Source: UBA4246 sp045113695
GTDB lineage: Bacteria > Bacillota > Clostridia > Christensenellales > Aristaeellaceae
Direction of reading: 5' to 3'
NCBI GenBank assembly: GCA_045113695.1
Contig: JBGUJG010000099.1
Location: forward strand, 1-21,754
Length of the DNA stretch: 21,754 bases
Position 1 is the stretch's first letter, and each line of letters starts with the position of its first letter. A program made the position numbers and the translations under genes. Positions 1 through 7,614 of the stretch are shown here, one piece after another. The notes below the pieces were generated by a model. That model was not told the DNA's origin, ran no database searches, and saw only the letters and a program-made list of their open reading frames with translations.

Positions 1-88
1 CGAGAGGCAAATCCGCTCAGGGGGTGGCATTGGCGGGGGAAGGATTTCCCCGCCAACATGGCTCACGCATTCATGCGTGAGCCGTGCC
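1..88 (+). repeat. Palindromic dispersed repeat, copy 1 (truncated by window start)
   Basis: The segment carries the motif GGCAAATCCG (6-15), then a TCAGGGG-GCAT core, a hairpin with stem TTGGCGGGG / CCCCGCCAA (about 30-55), and a second perfect hairpin GGCTCACGCAT / ATGCGTGAGCC (60-83). The same order of modules is seen at 6569-6643 and, inverted, at 21581-21650. Positions 53-87 match the reverse complement of 21581-21615 with 2 differences in 35 bases. It lies just upstream of the FRG gene promoter. I do not recognise a named repeat family, and no protein is encoded. Confidence 0.75.
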
Positions 89-105
89 TTCCGCATGGAA
101 TGCGC

Positions 106-134
106 TTCACAGCATCTTTTGTTTATGCTATAAT
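106..134 (+). promoter_or_regulatory. Sigma-A-type promoter of the FRG-domain gene
   Basis: A -35 box TTCACA (106-111) is separated by exactly 17 bases from a perfect -10 box TATAAT (129-134). TG at 126-127 gives an extended -10. Transcription would start near 141, leaving a leader of about 79 bases that is rich in GC palindromes (about 160-186) before the ATG at 220. Confidence 0.7.
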
Positions 135-219
135 GCATCCTGAAAACGGGACAGAAGCCGCGGCGGCCCCGGCCGGTCCGCGCGGATGTTTCCGGACACG
201 AACGGAGAAAAAGAAAACC

Positions 220-1026
220 ATGTGGGAAATCACCATCCGGGATTTTGTCGACCTGCAGACAGCCGTCTTTGAGGACGTCTGGAATGAAAAGCTGCACCGC
301 TACCGGGACAACCGGGTGTACCGCGGAATGGGCAACGTCAAATGGACGCTGGAGCCGGCCCTGAACCGCGCCTGCCGGCATGACCTGGGGCTGGAAAGGC
401 ATATGCTCCGCTCCTTCCGCAAGTACGGCTACGCGGACCTCCAGCAGACCGCTTCCTTCTGGCAGACGGCCGCGATGGCCCAGCAGTACGGCCTGCCGAC
501 CCGCCTGCTGGACTGGACCTATTCCCCCCTGGTAGCGGCCCACTTTGCCACGGAGGACGTCTCCATGTACAACCGGGACGGCGTCATCTGGTGCGTCGAC
601 GTGGACAAGGTCAACGAGCATCTGCCCGCCGCCCTGCGCGAGATGCTGCACCGGCGGAGCACCAGCATCTTCACCATGGAGATGCTCGACCGCATCGGGG
701 ACAGCTACGATGCCCTGAACGCCTTTTCCCGTGAGCCGTATGCCTTTTTCTTTGAGCCCGCCAGCACGGTCAACCGCATTGCCAACCAGTACGCCCTCTT
801 TTCCCTGACGACGGACCCGGCTGTGCTGATCCATGAGCTGCCCGGCCTTTCCGGCTGCTTCAGCCGCATCATCATTCCGAAAGAAACCAAGCTGGAGATC
901 CGGGACAAGCTCGACTACATCAACATCTCCGAACGGATGATCTACCCCGGCCTCGACGGCATCTGCAAATGGATCACGAGACGGTACGCTGATCTTGGGC
1001 TCACTTACAACCATCATGAAGGTTAG
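220..1026 (+). CDS. FRG domain-containing protein
   Basis: This is a 268-residue cytoplasmic protein with no signal peptide or membrane segment. It has the hallmarks of the FRG domain, which is named after a Phe-Arg-Gly motif and is of unsettled biochemical function. These are an N-terminal YRGMGNVKWTLEPALNR stretch (residues 34-50) and the block from AQQYGLPTRLLDW to AAHFAT (residues 87-111). I chose the ATG at 220 because it is preceded by GGAG (203-206) and the FRG homology begins soon after. An in-frame ATG at 58 would add 54 residues translated from the upstream repeat and promoter, so it is unlikely. The gene stands alone, with its own promoter and repeats on both sides. FRG proteins are often found in variable genome regions and some occur next to toxin or defence genes, but no partner gene is visible here. 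The family call is secure; the function is open. Confidence 0.88.
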   Translation: MWEITIRDFVDLQTAVFEDVWNEKLHRYRDNRVYRGMGNVKWTLEPALNRACRHDLGLERHMLRSFRKYGYADLQQTASFWQTAAMAQQYGLPTRLLDWTYSPLVAAHFATEDVSMYNRDGVIWCVDVDKVNEHLPAALREMLHRRSTSIFTMEMLDRIGDSYDALNAFSREPYAFFFEPASTVNRIANQYALFSLTTDPAVLIHELPGLSGCFSRIIIPKETKLEIRDKLDYINISERMIYPGLDGICKWITRRYADLGLTYNHHEG

Positions 1027-1160
1027 TGAGGAGTTTGGAGTGAGGAGTGAGGAATTGAAATTGGTCTGTTCAGAAAACAGGGCGCTTCAGTTGATTTTTC
1101 CTCCAACGCTTCGCATCACCAGATTCCACTCCTCACTCCTCATTCCTCACTCCTAACTAT
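1022..1160. repeat. Inverted repeat built of GAGTGAG-like heptamers
   Basis: The left arm (1022-1056) contains tandem GGAGTGA-type heptamers. The right arm (1122-1160) is close to its reverse complement, reading CACTCCT / CATTCCT. The two arms could fold into a long imperfect hairpin around a spacer of about 65 bases. The left arm overlaps the FRG stop codon and the right arm ends about 10 bases before the ribosome-binding site of the dipeptidase gene. No coding frame and no convincing promoter were seen in it. It resembles a small non-autonomous or expanded-heptamer repeat, but it cannot be named from sequence alone. Confidence 0.65.
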
Positions 1161-1181
1161 ATTGTCATTTGGGAGGACAGC

Positions 1182-2084
1182 ATGATTCTCTGCGATACAC
1201 ACTGCGATACCCTGTACGCCCTGGCCACCCGGCCGGGACAGCCGACCGACGTGACGATGGAACGCCTTCAAAAAGCAGGTGTGAGCCTCCAGACCCTGGC
1301 CCTCTACGTCGGCGACAGTCCGAAGCAGGAGGATGTGATCATCCACTTCGACAAGATGATGCGCGTCTTTGACCGGCTGAAACGGGAAGGCTGGCAGCAG
1401 GCCATGGATCCCCGGGAGGCGGAGGAAGGCAGGGTCAGGGTCATGCTCTCCATCGAGGGCTGCGAGATCCTGGAGGGGGGCCTTGAAAAAGTCTCCCTCT
1501 GGCGGGAAAAGGGCGTCCGCATGGCCGCCATCACCTGGAACTATGAAAACGGCCTGGCCACTCCGGCCAAGCTGAACGCAAAAGACGGCCTCAAGCCTTA
1601 CGGCCGCCAGGCCGTCCGGGAGATGGCCCGTACCGGCATGGCCCCGGACACTTCCCACCTGAACGAGCGCGGCTTCTGGGACATCCTGGACATGGGCATC
1701 GCCCCGCTGGCCTCCCATTCCTGCTGCAAAGCCCTGTGCGGCCACTGCCGGAACCTGTCCGACGAGCAGCTGAAGGCCCTGTTTGCCGCCGGCGGCTATG
1801 TCGGCCTCAACTTCTACCCCTGGTTCCTTTCAGACGACGGGAAGTGCACCCTTGATACCCTCTGCGACCACATCATCCATATGCTGGAGCTGGGCGGGGA
1901 AGGGATGATCGGCTTCGGCTCCGACTTTGACGGGATCGAGGAAAAGGTGCCTGGACTGGACAATCCGCTGGACGTCCCCGCCCTGATGAACGCCCTTAAG
2001 CGCCGCGGCGTGACCGGGGACATCCTGACCGGCATCGCGGGGAAAAACCTGCTGAGCTATTACGGCCGGTTTGATCCGGAATAA
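1182..2084 (+). CDS. Membrane dipeptidase (renal dipeptidase family, peptidase M19)
   Basis: This 300-residue zinc dipeptidase belongs to the M19 family. Family members cleave dipeptides, including ones with a D-amino acid at the C-terminal position. Visible metal-site features are CDTHCDT at residues 4-10 (His7 and Asp9), the bridging Glu of SIEG (Glu92), DTSH (156-159), ASHS (177-180) followed by CRNLSDEQ, and the late GFGSDFDG block. The length is near the short bacterial members. No signal peptide is present, so despite the family name it is probably cytoplasmic. The start is ATG 1182, with GGGAGG at 1171-1176. It follows the FRG gene by 155 bases that hold an inverted repeat, so cotranscription is uncertain. 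A hairpin follows directly after the gene, and a convergent exporter gene lies beyond that. A D-aminopeptidase (DppA type) is encoded 19 kb away, which suggests D-peptide scavenging, but that link is only an inference. Confidence 0.93.
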   Translation: MILCDTHCDTLYALATRPGQPTDVTMERLQKAGVSLQTLALYVGDSPKQEDVIIHFDKMMRVFDRLKREGWQQAMDPREAEEGRVRVMLSIEGCEILEGGLEKVSLWREKGVRMAAITWNYENGLATPAKLNAKDGLKPYGRQAVREMARTGMAPDTSHLNERGFWDILDMGIAPLASHSCCKALCGHCRNLSDEQLKALFAAGGYVGLNFYPWFLSDDGKCTLDTLCDHIIHMLELGGEGMIGFGSDFDGIEEKVPGLDNPLDVPALMNALKRRGVTGDILTGIAGKNLLSYYGRFDPE

Positions 2085-2102
2085 CCGGTTTCTGCCGAAA
2101 TC

Positions 2103-2136
2103 ATCATGGGCTGCCGCATACGCTGCAGCCCATGAT
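2103..2136. terminator. Hairpin between convergent genes, possible bidirectional terminator
   Basis: A perfect 12-bp stem ATCATGGGCTGC (2103-2114) / GCAGCCCATGAT (2125-2136) encloses a 10-base loop. It fills the gap between the dipeptidase stop (2084) and the MATE stop (2137). Neither strand has a clean run of T after the stem, so termination strength is uncertain. Confidence 0.55.
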
Positions 2137-3507
2137 TCATGTATCCTTTTCTTTCCTGAGCAGCCTCCTGTACACCGTCAGGTACATCGTGACAAAGGCC
2201 GCCATCCCGCCCAGGAAGTTGGAGATCGGTTCGGCCAGGAAGACCCCGTCCGTCCCCAGGCCCAGCCGGGGAAGGAGCATCGTCAGCGGGAACACGATAA
2301 CCGCTTTGCGCAGCAGGGAAAAGAAGATCGCATGCCGGGTGTCCCCCAGGGCCTGGAAGGTCGTCTGGGCCGAGAGCTGGAAGGCCTGGAACACGAAACC
2401 GAAAAAGTAGAGCCGCAGGCACCTGGGCGCCAGGCCCAGCGTTTCCGGATCGCCGGTGAAGAGCTCGGCCAGCGGCCGGGCCGCGGCCAGCACCAGCAGC
2501 CAGGCGACTAAAGTATAGCCGATGGCCGTGAGCGAGGTAAAGCGGATGCTTTCCCGCACACGGCCGTACTGTTTCGCCCCGTAGTTGTACCCGGTCACCG
2601 GCTGGCTGCCGGAGGTCACGCCCATCGCCGGCAGGGTCAGGATCTCGCGCACGGAATTGGCCACCGTCATCACGCTGACATAGACGTCCCCGCCGAACTG
2701 CTGCAGCGTCGCGTTGGCCGTCATCTGCACCAGGAAGTTCGTCGCCTTCATGATGAAGCCGACGACGCCCAGGGAAACGATCTCCTTCAGCATGGATAAA
2801 GAAACGCGGAAATAACGCCGTCTCAGCGGCAGCAGGGCCTTTCTGCCCGTCAGGAACAGCAGCACCCATGCGCAGGAAACAGCCTGGCTCACGACCGTCG
2901 CGATGGCCGCGCCCCGGACCCCCAGGTTCAGCACGAACAGAAACAGCGGATCCAGCAGGAGGTTGAGCGCCGCCCCGAGCACGGTCGTCATCATCCCGAC
3001 TTTGGGAAAGCCCTGGGCGTTGATGAACCCGTTGAGCCCGGTGGACAGCATGATGAACGGCGTTCCCGCCAGGTAGATCATCAGGTAGTCCCTGGCGTAG
3101 GGAAACGACCGGTCACTGGCCCCCAGCAGATAGAGCAGCGGCCTGTGCAGGCTGTAGAGCAGGACCATCAGGATCAGGGAGCACGAAAGCAGGGATACGA
3201 ACACGCACCCCTCCAGCAGGCTCGCCCGCTCTTCATCTTTCGCGCCGCGGGCCATCGAAAACAGCGACGTCCCGCCCTGGCCGAACAGGCTGGTGAACGC
3301 CGAGATCAGGGACACCGCCGGCAGCACCAGCCCCACGCCCGTCAGCGGCAGGGAATCGGCGCCCGGCAGATGGCCCAGATAGATCCGGTCCACGATATTG
3401 TACAGCAGCTGTACGATCTCCGCCAGCGTCAGCGGCAGCGCAAGGTTCAGCACCTGCTTCCAGACTTTGCCCGAGGAAAAATCCCCGGTCTTTCCCTCTG
3501 TTCTCAT
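2137..3507 (-). CDS. MATE family efflux transporter
   Basis: This 456-residue polytopic membrane protein belongs to the multidrug and toxic compound extrusion family, which exports cationic or aromatic compounds in exchange for Na+ or H+. The sequence shows about twelve hydrophobic segments and the family pattern near the N terminus (LALPLTLAEIVQLLYNIVD). The second half repeats the first (NSVREILTLPAMG, then GYNYGAKQYGRV), and the length fits the DinF/MepA-like branch. The substrate cannot be read from the sequence. A longer reading from TTG 3525 is possible, but that TTG overlaps the T-tract of the suf terminator. I prefer ATG 3507, which has GGAG close upstream. The gene lies downstream of the suf operon on the same strand but behind a strong terminator, so it is probably expressed separately or by read-through. 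I see no clear promoter of its own. Confidence 0.93.
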   Translation of the reverse strand: MRTEGKTGDFSSGKVWKQVLNLALPLTLAEIVQLLYNIVDRIYLGHLPGADSLPLTGVGLVLPAVSLISAFTSLFGQGGTSLFSMARGAKDEERASLLEGCVFVSLLSCSLILMVLLYSLHRPLLYLLGASDRSFPYARDYLMIYLAGTPFIMLSTGLNGFINAQGFPKVGMMTTVLGAALNLLLDPLFLFVLNLGVRGAAIATVVSQAVSCAWVLLFLTGRKALLPLRRRYFRVSLSMLKEIVSLGVVGFIMKATNFLVQMTANATLQQFGGDVYVSVMTVANSVREILTLPAMGVTSGSQPVTGYNYGAKQYGRVRESIRFTSLTAIGYTLVAWLLVLAAARPLAELFTGDPETLGLAPRCLRLYFFGFVFQAFQLSAQTTFQALGDTRHAIFFSLLRKAVIVFPLTMLLPRLGLGTDGVFLAEPISNFLGGMAAFVTMYLTVYRRLLRKEKDT

Positions 3508-3523
3508 CTGCTCCAGCACTTTC

Positions 3524-3569
3524 AAAAACGCCTGTCTTTCATGAACGGTGCTTCACGGAAAGACAGGCG
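3524..3569 (-). terminator. Rho-independent terminator of the suf operon
   Basis: Read on the minus strand, CGCCTGTCTTTC (3569-3558), a 17-base loop and GAAAGACAGGCG (3540-3529) form a perfect 12-bp stem, followed at once by TTTTT (3528-3524). It begins 11 bases after the sufU stop codon. Confidence 0.85.
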
Positions 3570-3580
3570 CGGTCATTATG

Positions 3581-4027
3581 TTACGATTCGGTGGTGGCAG
3601 GCTGTTTCCTGCCCTTCAGCATTTCTTCCATCGTGTGCCAGCCGAGCACCGCGCATTTGACGCGGGCGGGCATGTGGGAGATATCGCTCAGGGCGCCGGC
3701 CTCCTCAAGCTCCTCGATCTCGTCCGGCGTACAGCCGCCGCGGATCATTTTGAGGAACAGGGCGGAAAGGCGCTGGGCTTCTTCCACGGGCTTTCCGATG
3801 ATCATGTCCAGCATGATGTCCGCGGAGGCCTGGGAGATGGCGCAGCCGTCCCCTTCAAAAGACCCTTCCTGAATGACGCCGTCCTCCACCCGCAGCTGCA
3901 GGACGATATCGTCCCCGCAGGAGGGGTTGACCCCTTCCAGGGTCATGTTGGCCCCAGGCAGGGGATGCTTGTGATAGGGATTCTGATTATGGTCGATCAG
4001 GATCTCGTTGTAAAACGTATTAGCCAA
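3581..4027 (-). CDS. sufU: Iron-sulfur cluster assembly sulfur-transfer protein SufU
   Basis: SufU is the zinc-containing sulfur acceptor that takes persulfide sulfur from SufS and passes it on for cluster building on SufBCD in Gram-positive bacteria. The 148-residue product has the expected metal ligands: Cys37 and Asp39 in NPSCGDD, Cys62 in GDGCAIS and Cys125 in RVKCAVLGW. It also has the insertion between the second and third Cys that distinguishes SufU from IscU. The start is TTG 4027, because no in-frame ATG lies near and an AGGAGG inside the end of sufS sits 10 bases upstream. The gene overlaps the sufS end by 8 bases, which suggests translational coupling. It is the last gene of the suf operon, and a strong terminator follows. 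Confidence 0.95.
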   Translation of the reverse strand: MANTFYNEILIDHNQNPYHKHPLPGANMTLEGVNPSCGDDIVLQLRVEDGVIQEGSFEGDGCAISQASADIMLDMIIGKPVEEAQRLSALFLKMIRGGCTPDEIEELEEAGALSDISHMPARVKCAVLGWHTMEEMLKGRKQPATTES

Positions 4028-5231
4028 GGCCCATTTTCCTCCTGATGGATGCGACGCTTTCCAGGAACCGGTCGATCTCTTCTTCCGTGTTGTACAGGTA
4101 CAGGCTGGCCCGCGTGCTCGACCGCGCGCCCAGGAACGTGTGCAGCGGCTGCGCGCAGTGATGCCCGGCGCGGACGGCCACCCTGTCCTCGTTCAGAATG
4201 GCGGATACGTCGTGCGGGTGAACGCCGTCCACCAGGAACGCCAGGATGCCGTGATGCTCTTCCGCCGTCTTTCCGCCCAGGACCCGCACATGCGGGATGG
4301 CCTGAAGGCCACGGAGGGCCCTTTGGGTCAGCGACAGTTCGATCGTCCCGATCCGGTCAAACCCTGCCCGGTTCAGATAGTCGATCGCGGCGCTCAGGCC
4401 TTCCGCCCCGGCCCCGTTGACCGTGCCAGCCTCAAACTTGTGCGGCAGGTCCGCAAAGGTCGCGTCCTGCTGGCGGACGGAGTCGATCATCTCCCCGCCG
4501 CGCAGGAAGGGCGGCATTCTGTCCAGCAGTTCCCGGCGTCCCCACAGGACGCCGATGCCCATGGGCCCCAGCATCTTGTGGCCGGAAAAGGCCAGGAAAT
4601 CCGCCCCTAGGGCTTTCACGTCCACCGCCGTATGCGGGGCCGCCTGCGCCGCGTCGGCCAGCATGACGCCGCCGTTCCGGTGCACCAGCTCCGCCATCTG
4701 CCGGACAGGCCCTTCCTGCCCCAGGACGTTTGAAACGCAGGCCGCGGCGGCCAGCTTCACGCGGTCCGTGAAAGCCGCTTCGACGTCCTCCGCGGGGTAG
4801 CTGCCGTCTTCCCGGCAGAAGATATAACGGAGCTTCGCGCCGGTGCGCTCACAGACCATCTGCCAGGGCAGGATGTTGCTGTGATGCTCGGAGATCGTGA
4901 TCAGAATCTCGTCGCCCGCCCTGAGGTTCGTCAGCCCCCAGGACCAGGCGGCCAGGTTGATGCTTTCGGTGGTGTTGCGGGTAAAGACGATTTCATCCGC
5001 ACTGTCCGCGTTCAGAAACGCGCGGACCTTTTCCCGCGCGCCCTCATAGCGGGCGGTGGCCTCCTGGGCCAGGTCGTAAAACCCGCGCAGGGGGTTGGCG
5101 TTGTACCGTTCGTAATACTCTTTTTCCGCCTGAATCACGCAGGCGGGGCGCTGGCTGGTCGCCGCGCTGTCCAGAAAGGCGATGTCCGTCTGGGCCAGCA
5201 GCGGGAAATCCGCCCGGAAGGGATGGCTCAT
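4020..5231 (-). CDS. sufS: Cysteine desulfurase SufS
   Basis: This 403-residue class-V aminotransferase-fold enzyme uses pyridoxal phosphate to convert cysteine to alanine and an enzyme-bound persulfide. The PLP lysine is Lys219 in SGHKMLGP, and SEHHSNILPW (114-123) and DAAQAAPH (193-200) line the cofactor pocket. The persulfide-forming Cys359 lies in RAGHHCAQP, the short-loop pattern of the SufS/CsdA group rather than IscS. The N-terminal FLDSAATSQRP is also typical. ATG 5231 overlaps the sufD stop by four bases (ATGA), so the two genes are translationally coupled. Its product works directly with SufU, whose gene follows and overlaps it. Confidence 0.97.
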   Translation of the reverse strand: MSHPFRADFPLLAQTDIAFLDSAATSQRPACVIQAEKEYYERYNANPLRGFYDLAQEATARYEGAREKVRAFLNADSADEIVFTRNTTESINLAAWSWGLTNLRAGDEILITISEHHSNILPWQMVCERTGAKLRYIFCREDGSYPAEDVEAAFTDRVKLAAAACVSNVLGQEGPVRQMAELVHRNGGVMLADAAQAAPHTAVDVKALGADFLAFSGHKMLGPMGIGVLWGRRELLDRMPPFLRGGEMIDSVRQQDATFADLPHKFEAGTVNGAGAEGLSAAIDYLNRAGFDRIGTIELSLTQRALRGLQAIPHVRVLGGKTAEEHHGILAFLVDGVHPHDVSAILNEDRVAVRAGHHCAQPLHTFLGARSSTRASLYLYNTEEEIDRFLESVASIRRKMGLG

Positions 5232-6277
5232 TCCGTTTCCTCCTCTTCCCCCATGAAGGATCCGATCTCTGCCCGGACTTTCTCGTCCGGGATCAGCGCC
5301 CGCATCCAGTCCACCCGGCTCCGGGCAATCAGTTCGGCGGCCTTTTCCTCGGAAATTCCCCGGGAAGCCAGATAGAACAGCATTTTCTCATCCAGCCTGC
5401 CGATGGAAGCGCCGTGGCTTCCGTCCACATCCTCTTCCTCGCACAGGATCAGCGGCACCGTCTGGTTGACCTGGTTTTCACCAAGCAGCAGAACGGACTC
5501 GGTTTCCGCCCCTTTCGCCCCCGCGCAGCCGCGGACAAAGTCGATCGTGCCGCGGAAGCATTTCCGCGCCTTGTCCTGCAGCACGCCGTTCACCTGGATG
5601 TGGGAAACGGTCTTCCGGCCTGTATGCCGGGCCAGCCAGTTCATGTCGAGCCGCCCGTTTTCCCGGACCCGGTATACGATGCCGGACTCAAACCGGCTCT
5701 TCCGCCCGGCCAGCTCCGCGCAGGCGGCGGTATGCACATCCGCCCCGCCCAGGTCAAGCCGACGCAGGGAGAAAGCGGCGTTTTCGCCTTCGCAGGCGGA
5801 AACGTCGTCCGTCAGGACGGCCCCATCCCCCAGTAGATTGACGACGTACAGCGCGGCGCCGGCGTTTTTCCCTGCGCGGACCGCCGTGCGGAGGGCGCAG
5901 TGCCCGCCGGCGTTCCGGTGTTCCGAATCGAGCACCAGGATGACGCGGATCACGGCGCCGTCTTCTGCGTCCAGGAACAGGCGCAGGCCCGCGTTTTCCC
6001 CGTCCCGGAGGGTCAGGCGGATCACCGCCGGTTTTGCCTGCGGTTCCTTCGCGCTGATCCACAGCGCCGGGACAGCGGAAAGATACCGGCCGTATTCATC
6101 CCCCATCGCGGAGCGGACGGTAAATGCCTCTCCCTCCCGGGACACGGTGATCCCGTCCGGCGCCTCAACGGAGAGTTCCGGCTGCGAAAGGCGCTCCGGC
6201 ATCTCCGCGGAGCTGTCGTTCACCTTCAGCCGGTACCAGGTTTTCGCCGGCAGCCTGTTCAAAACGATCTGAGACAA
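5228..6277 (-). CDS. sufD: Fe-S cluster scaffold subunit SufD
   Basis: SufD pairs with SufB in the SufBC2D scaffold. The 349-residue protein has a divergent N-terminal half and a clear SufB/SufD beta-helix C-terminal half. That half includes FRGTIDFVRGCAGAKG (241-256) and the block EEDVDGSHGASIGRLDEKML (281-300), with the conserved His288 and the following FYLASRGIS helix. The length is at the short end for SufD. The start is taken as TTG 6277. AAAGGA lies 11 bases upstream, CTG 6283 is an in-frame alternative, and no ATG occurs before codon 26, so the exact start is uncertain. Upstream, 368 bases with no gene and many palindromes separate it from the rest of the operon. It overlaps sufS by 4 bases. 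Confidence 0.93.
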   Translation of the reverse strand: MSQIVLNRLPAKTWYRLKVNDSSAEMPERLSQPELSVEAPDGITVSREGEAFTVRSAMGDEYGRYLSAVPALWISAKEPQAKPAVIRLTLRDGENAGLRLFLDAEDGAVIRVILVLDSEHRNAGGHCALRTAVRAGKNAGAALYVVNLLGDGAVLTDDVSACEGENAAFSLRRLDLGGADVHTAACAELAGRKSRFESGIVYRVRENGRLDMNWLARHTGRKTVSHIQVNGVLQDKARKCFRGTIDFVRGCAGAKGAETESVLLLGENQVNQTVPLILCEEEDVDGSHGASIGRLDEKMLFYLASRGISEEKAAELIARSRVDWMRALIPDEKVRAEIGSFMGEEEETE

Positions 6278-6303
6278 AATCAGTTCAATCCTTTCGGTTA
6301 TCG

Positions 6304-6645
6304 CTTGGAGAATGACATACAGAAATCATTCCCAGCGGACAGAAACAAAACCGCACGGTTCAAGAGATTGTCCGACGGTTTATCCGCCGGATGCCGCAGG
6401 CACCCCAAAGGGGCGCTTGAGCCGTGTGGGTTTGTTGGCATCATAAAATGGGAGTATGAGGGGATACACCCTCATGATCATTCGTACACACCGGCTTTGC
6501 CGGTGTGGGCGGGGTTTTCCGAAAGGAAAACATTCCTTACGGATTTGCCGCCCGGGAACGAAGTGACAGGCAAATCCGTTCAGGGGAAAGCATGGGAAGG
6601 GGAAGGATTCCCCTTCCCAGAAGATTCAGCCTTTGGCTGAATCGT
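6304..6645 (+). repeat. Multi-hairpin intergenic repeat, copy 2 (inside the suf operon)
   Basis: This stretch encodes no gene and is almost wholly made of inverted repeats. They are GAATGA / TCATTC (6310-6331); a 21-bp stem with one mismatch and two wobble pairs (6344-6364 with 6416-6436); ATGAGGG / CCCTCAT; CACACCGGC / GCCGGTGTG (about 6487-6507); TTTTCC / GGAAAA; CGGATTTGCC / GGCAAATCCG (6540-6578); GGGAAGGGGAA / TTCCCCTTCCC (6594-6620); and GATTCAGCC / GGCTGAATC (6623-6643). The last three modules align with copy 1 at 6-83. It begins right after the stop of the secreted-protein gene and ends about 30 bases before sufD. It could be a structured 5' leader, an internal attenuator or an inserted repeat. 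Confidence 0.75.
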
Positions 6646-7593
6646 TTACCATTCTTCCGAAGAAACCAGCTTGCCGGTTGAAATGTCATACGTCAGTTCC
6701 CGGCAGACCTCGTTTCCGTTGCCGTAGTAGATGTCCACGGTCAGCTCGCCCCTGCGGATGTACCAGACAATGGACTGGTTGATTTCCCCGGTGCGGTGCG
6801 TTTCAAAGTAAATCTCGTCCGTGCCGCCGGCCGGGCCGCGCATGCCGGCGGAAGCGATGCTGATGCCGGCCGTGAAATCCCACAGGATCCCGTCGTCCGT
6901 TTTCAGCGACCAGGGCCTGGCGCTCAGATCGATCCGCCAGAAATCAGCGGCCTGATGCGCGGCCCCCGCCTTGTCCGCCGAATAGAGGCCGTCGCCGGTC
7001 CGGGTCATCTGCTGGGTGCTCATGTCCATGAAATAGGCGACGGCCTGGCCGGACAGCGGGAAGAAGGAAGGCTCCTGGGTTTCGACGGTATACGCCCCGT
7101 CCTTCCCGGCAAAGGAAGCGGTCTTGCCGCTCATCCATGCGTAAATGCCCGCATAATCCGCCGGCAGGACCGGGAAGTCCTGAAGGGTGGCCGGGGCTTT
7201 CTTTTTGCTCCATTTGGAGGCGTTGGAAAAAATCTCCTCCAGCCTGGGCGCGAGGGTTTCCAGCGCTTCGGCAAAGCCTGTGGGCATTCCCTCCGCCGTT
7301 TCCGCGGCAGGTTCATCAGCAGACTGCTCCGCGGGTTTTGTTTCGTGCGTTTCCTGCGTTTCTTCTGTATTGGCTGCGTCTTCCCCGTCCGCCGCAGGTC
7401 CGGCGGGAGCGGCTTCCTCCGTTCCTTCCGCAGGCGTTTCCGGGGCTTCGGCGGGGGCGGCTTCTTCCGTTCCTTCCGCGGCAGGCGTATCGCTGCTGCT
7501 GAAGGTAAAAGTGGTCGCGCGCGCGGCCGGCAGCCCGGCCAGCACGGCCAGCGCCAGAACCAGGGTGATCATTTTCAGCAGGTTTTTATTCAT
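6646..7593 (-). CDS. Secreted protein of unknown function, Ala/Glu/Pro/Thr-rich linker
   Basis: I do not recognise this 315-residue protein. Residues 1-27 form a signal peptide (MNKNLL, hydrophobic core, likely cut after AARA). There is no lipobox Cys, so it is probably released or loosely wall-bound. Residues 33-105 are a low-complexity, acidic Ala/Glu/Pro/Thr linker with the unit PAEGTEEAAPA repeated. Residues from about 106 to 315 look like a folded domain with several short beta-like segments, including DFWRIDLSARPWSLKTDDG, IYFETHRTG and ELTVDIYYGNGN, ending in STGKLVSSEEW. The start is ATG 7593, with AAAGGAG 7 bases upstream. It begins 21 bases after sufB and is followed by the palindromic repeat, so it is almost certainly transcribed with sufCB, although an exported protein has no obvious role in cytoplasmic Fe-S assembly. 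The CDS itself is secure; the function is unknown. Confidence 0.85.
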   Translation of the reverse strand: MNKNLLKMITLVLALAVLAGLPAARATTFTFSSSDTPAAEGTEEAAPAEAPETPAEGTEEAAPAGPAADGEDAANTEETQETHETKPAEQSADEPAAETAEGMPTGFAEALETLAPRLEEIFSNASKWSKKKAPATLQDFPVLPADYAGIYAWMSGKTASFAGKDGAYTVETQEPSFFPLSGQAVAYFMDMSTQQMTRTGDGLYSADKAGAAHQAADFWRIDLSARPWSLKTDDGILWDFTAGISIASAGMRGPAGGTDEIYFETHRTGEINQSIVWYIRRGELTVDIYYGNGNEVCRELTYDISTGKLVSSEEW

Positions 7594-7614
7594 CGGGTGC
7601 TCCTTTCAGGGCTT

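Noticed and set aside
58..219. N-terminal extension of the FRG protein from ATG 58
   Set aside because: It would translate the palindromic repeat and the promoter (106-134). ATG 220 has its own ribosome-binding site and starts just before the FRG homology.
3508..3525. TTG 3525 as the start of the MATE gene
   Set aside because: It overlaps the T-tract of the suf terminator, so a transcript starting after the terminator would lack it; ATG 3507 is more likely.
6370..6640. Continuous plus-strand reading frame through the repeat region
   Set aside because: The apparent peptide comes from palindromic DNA, with no ribosome-binding site and no recognisable domain.
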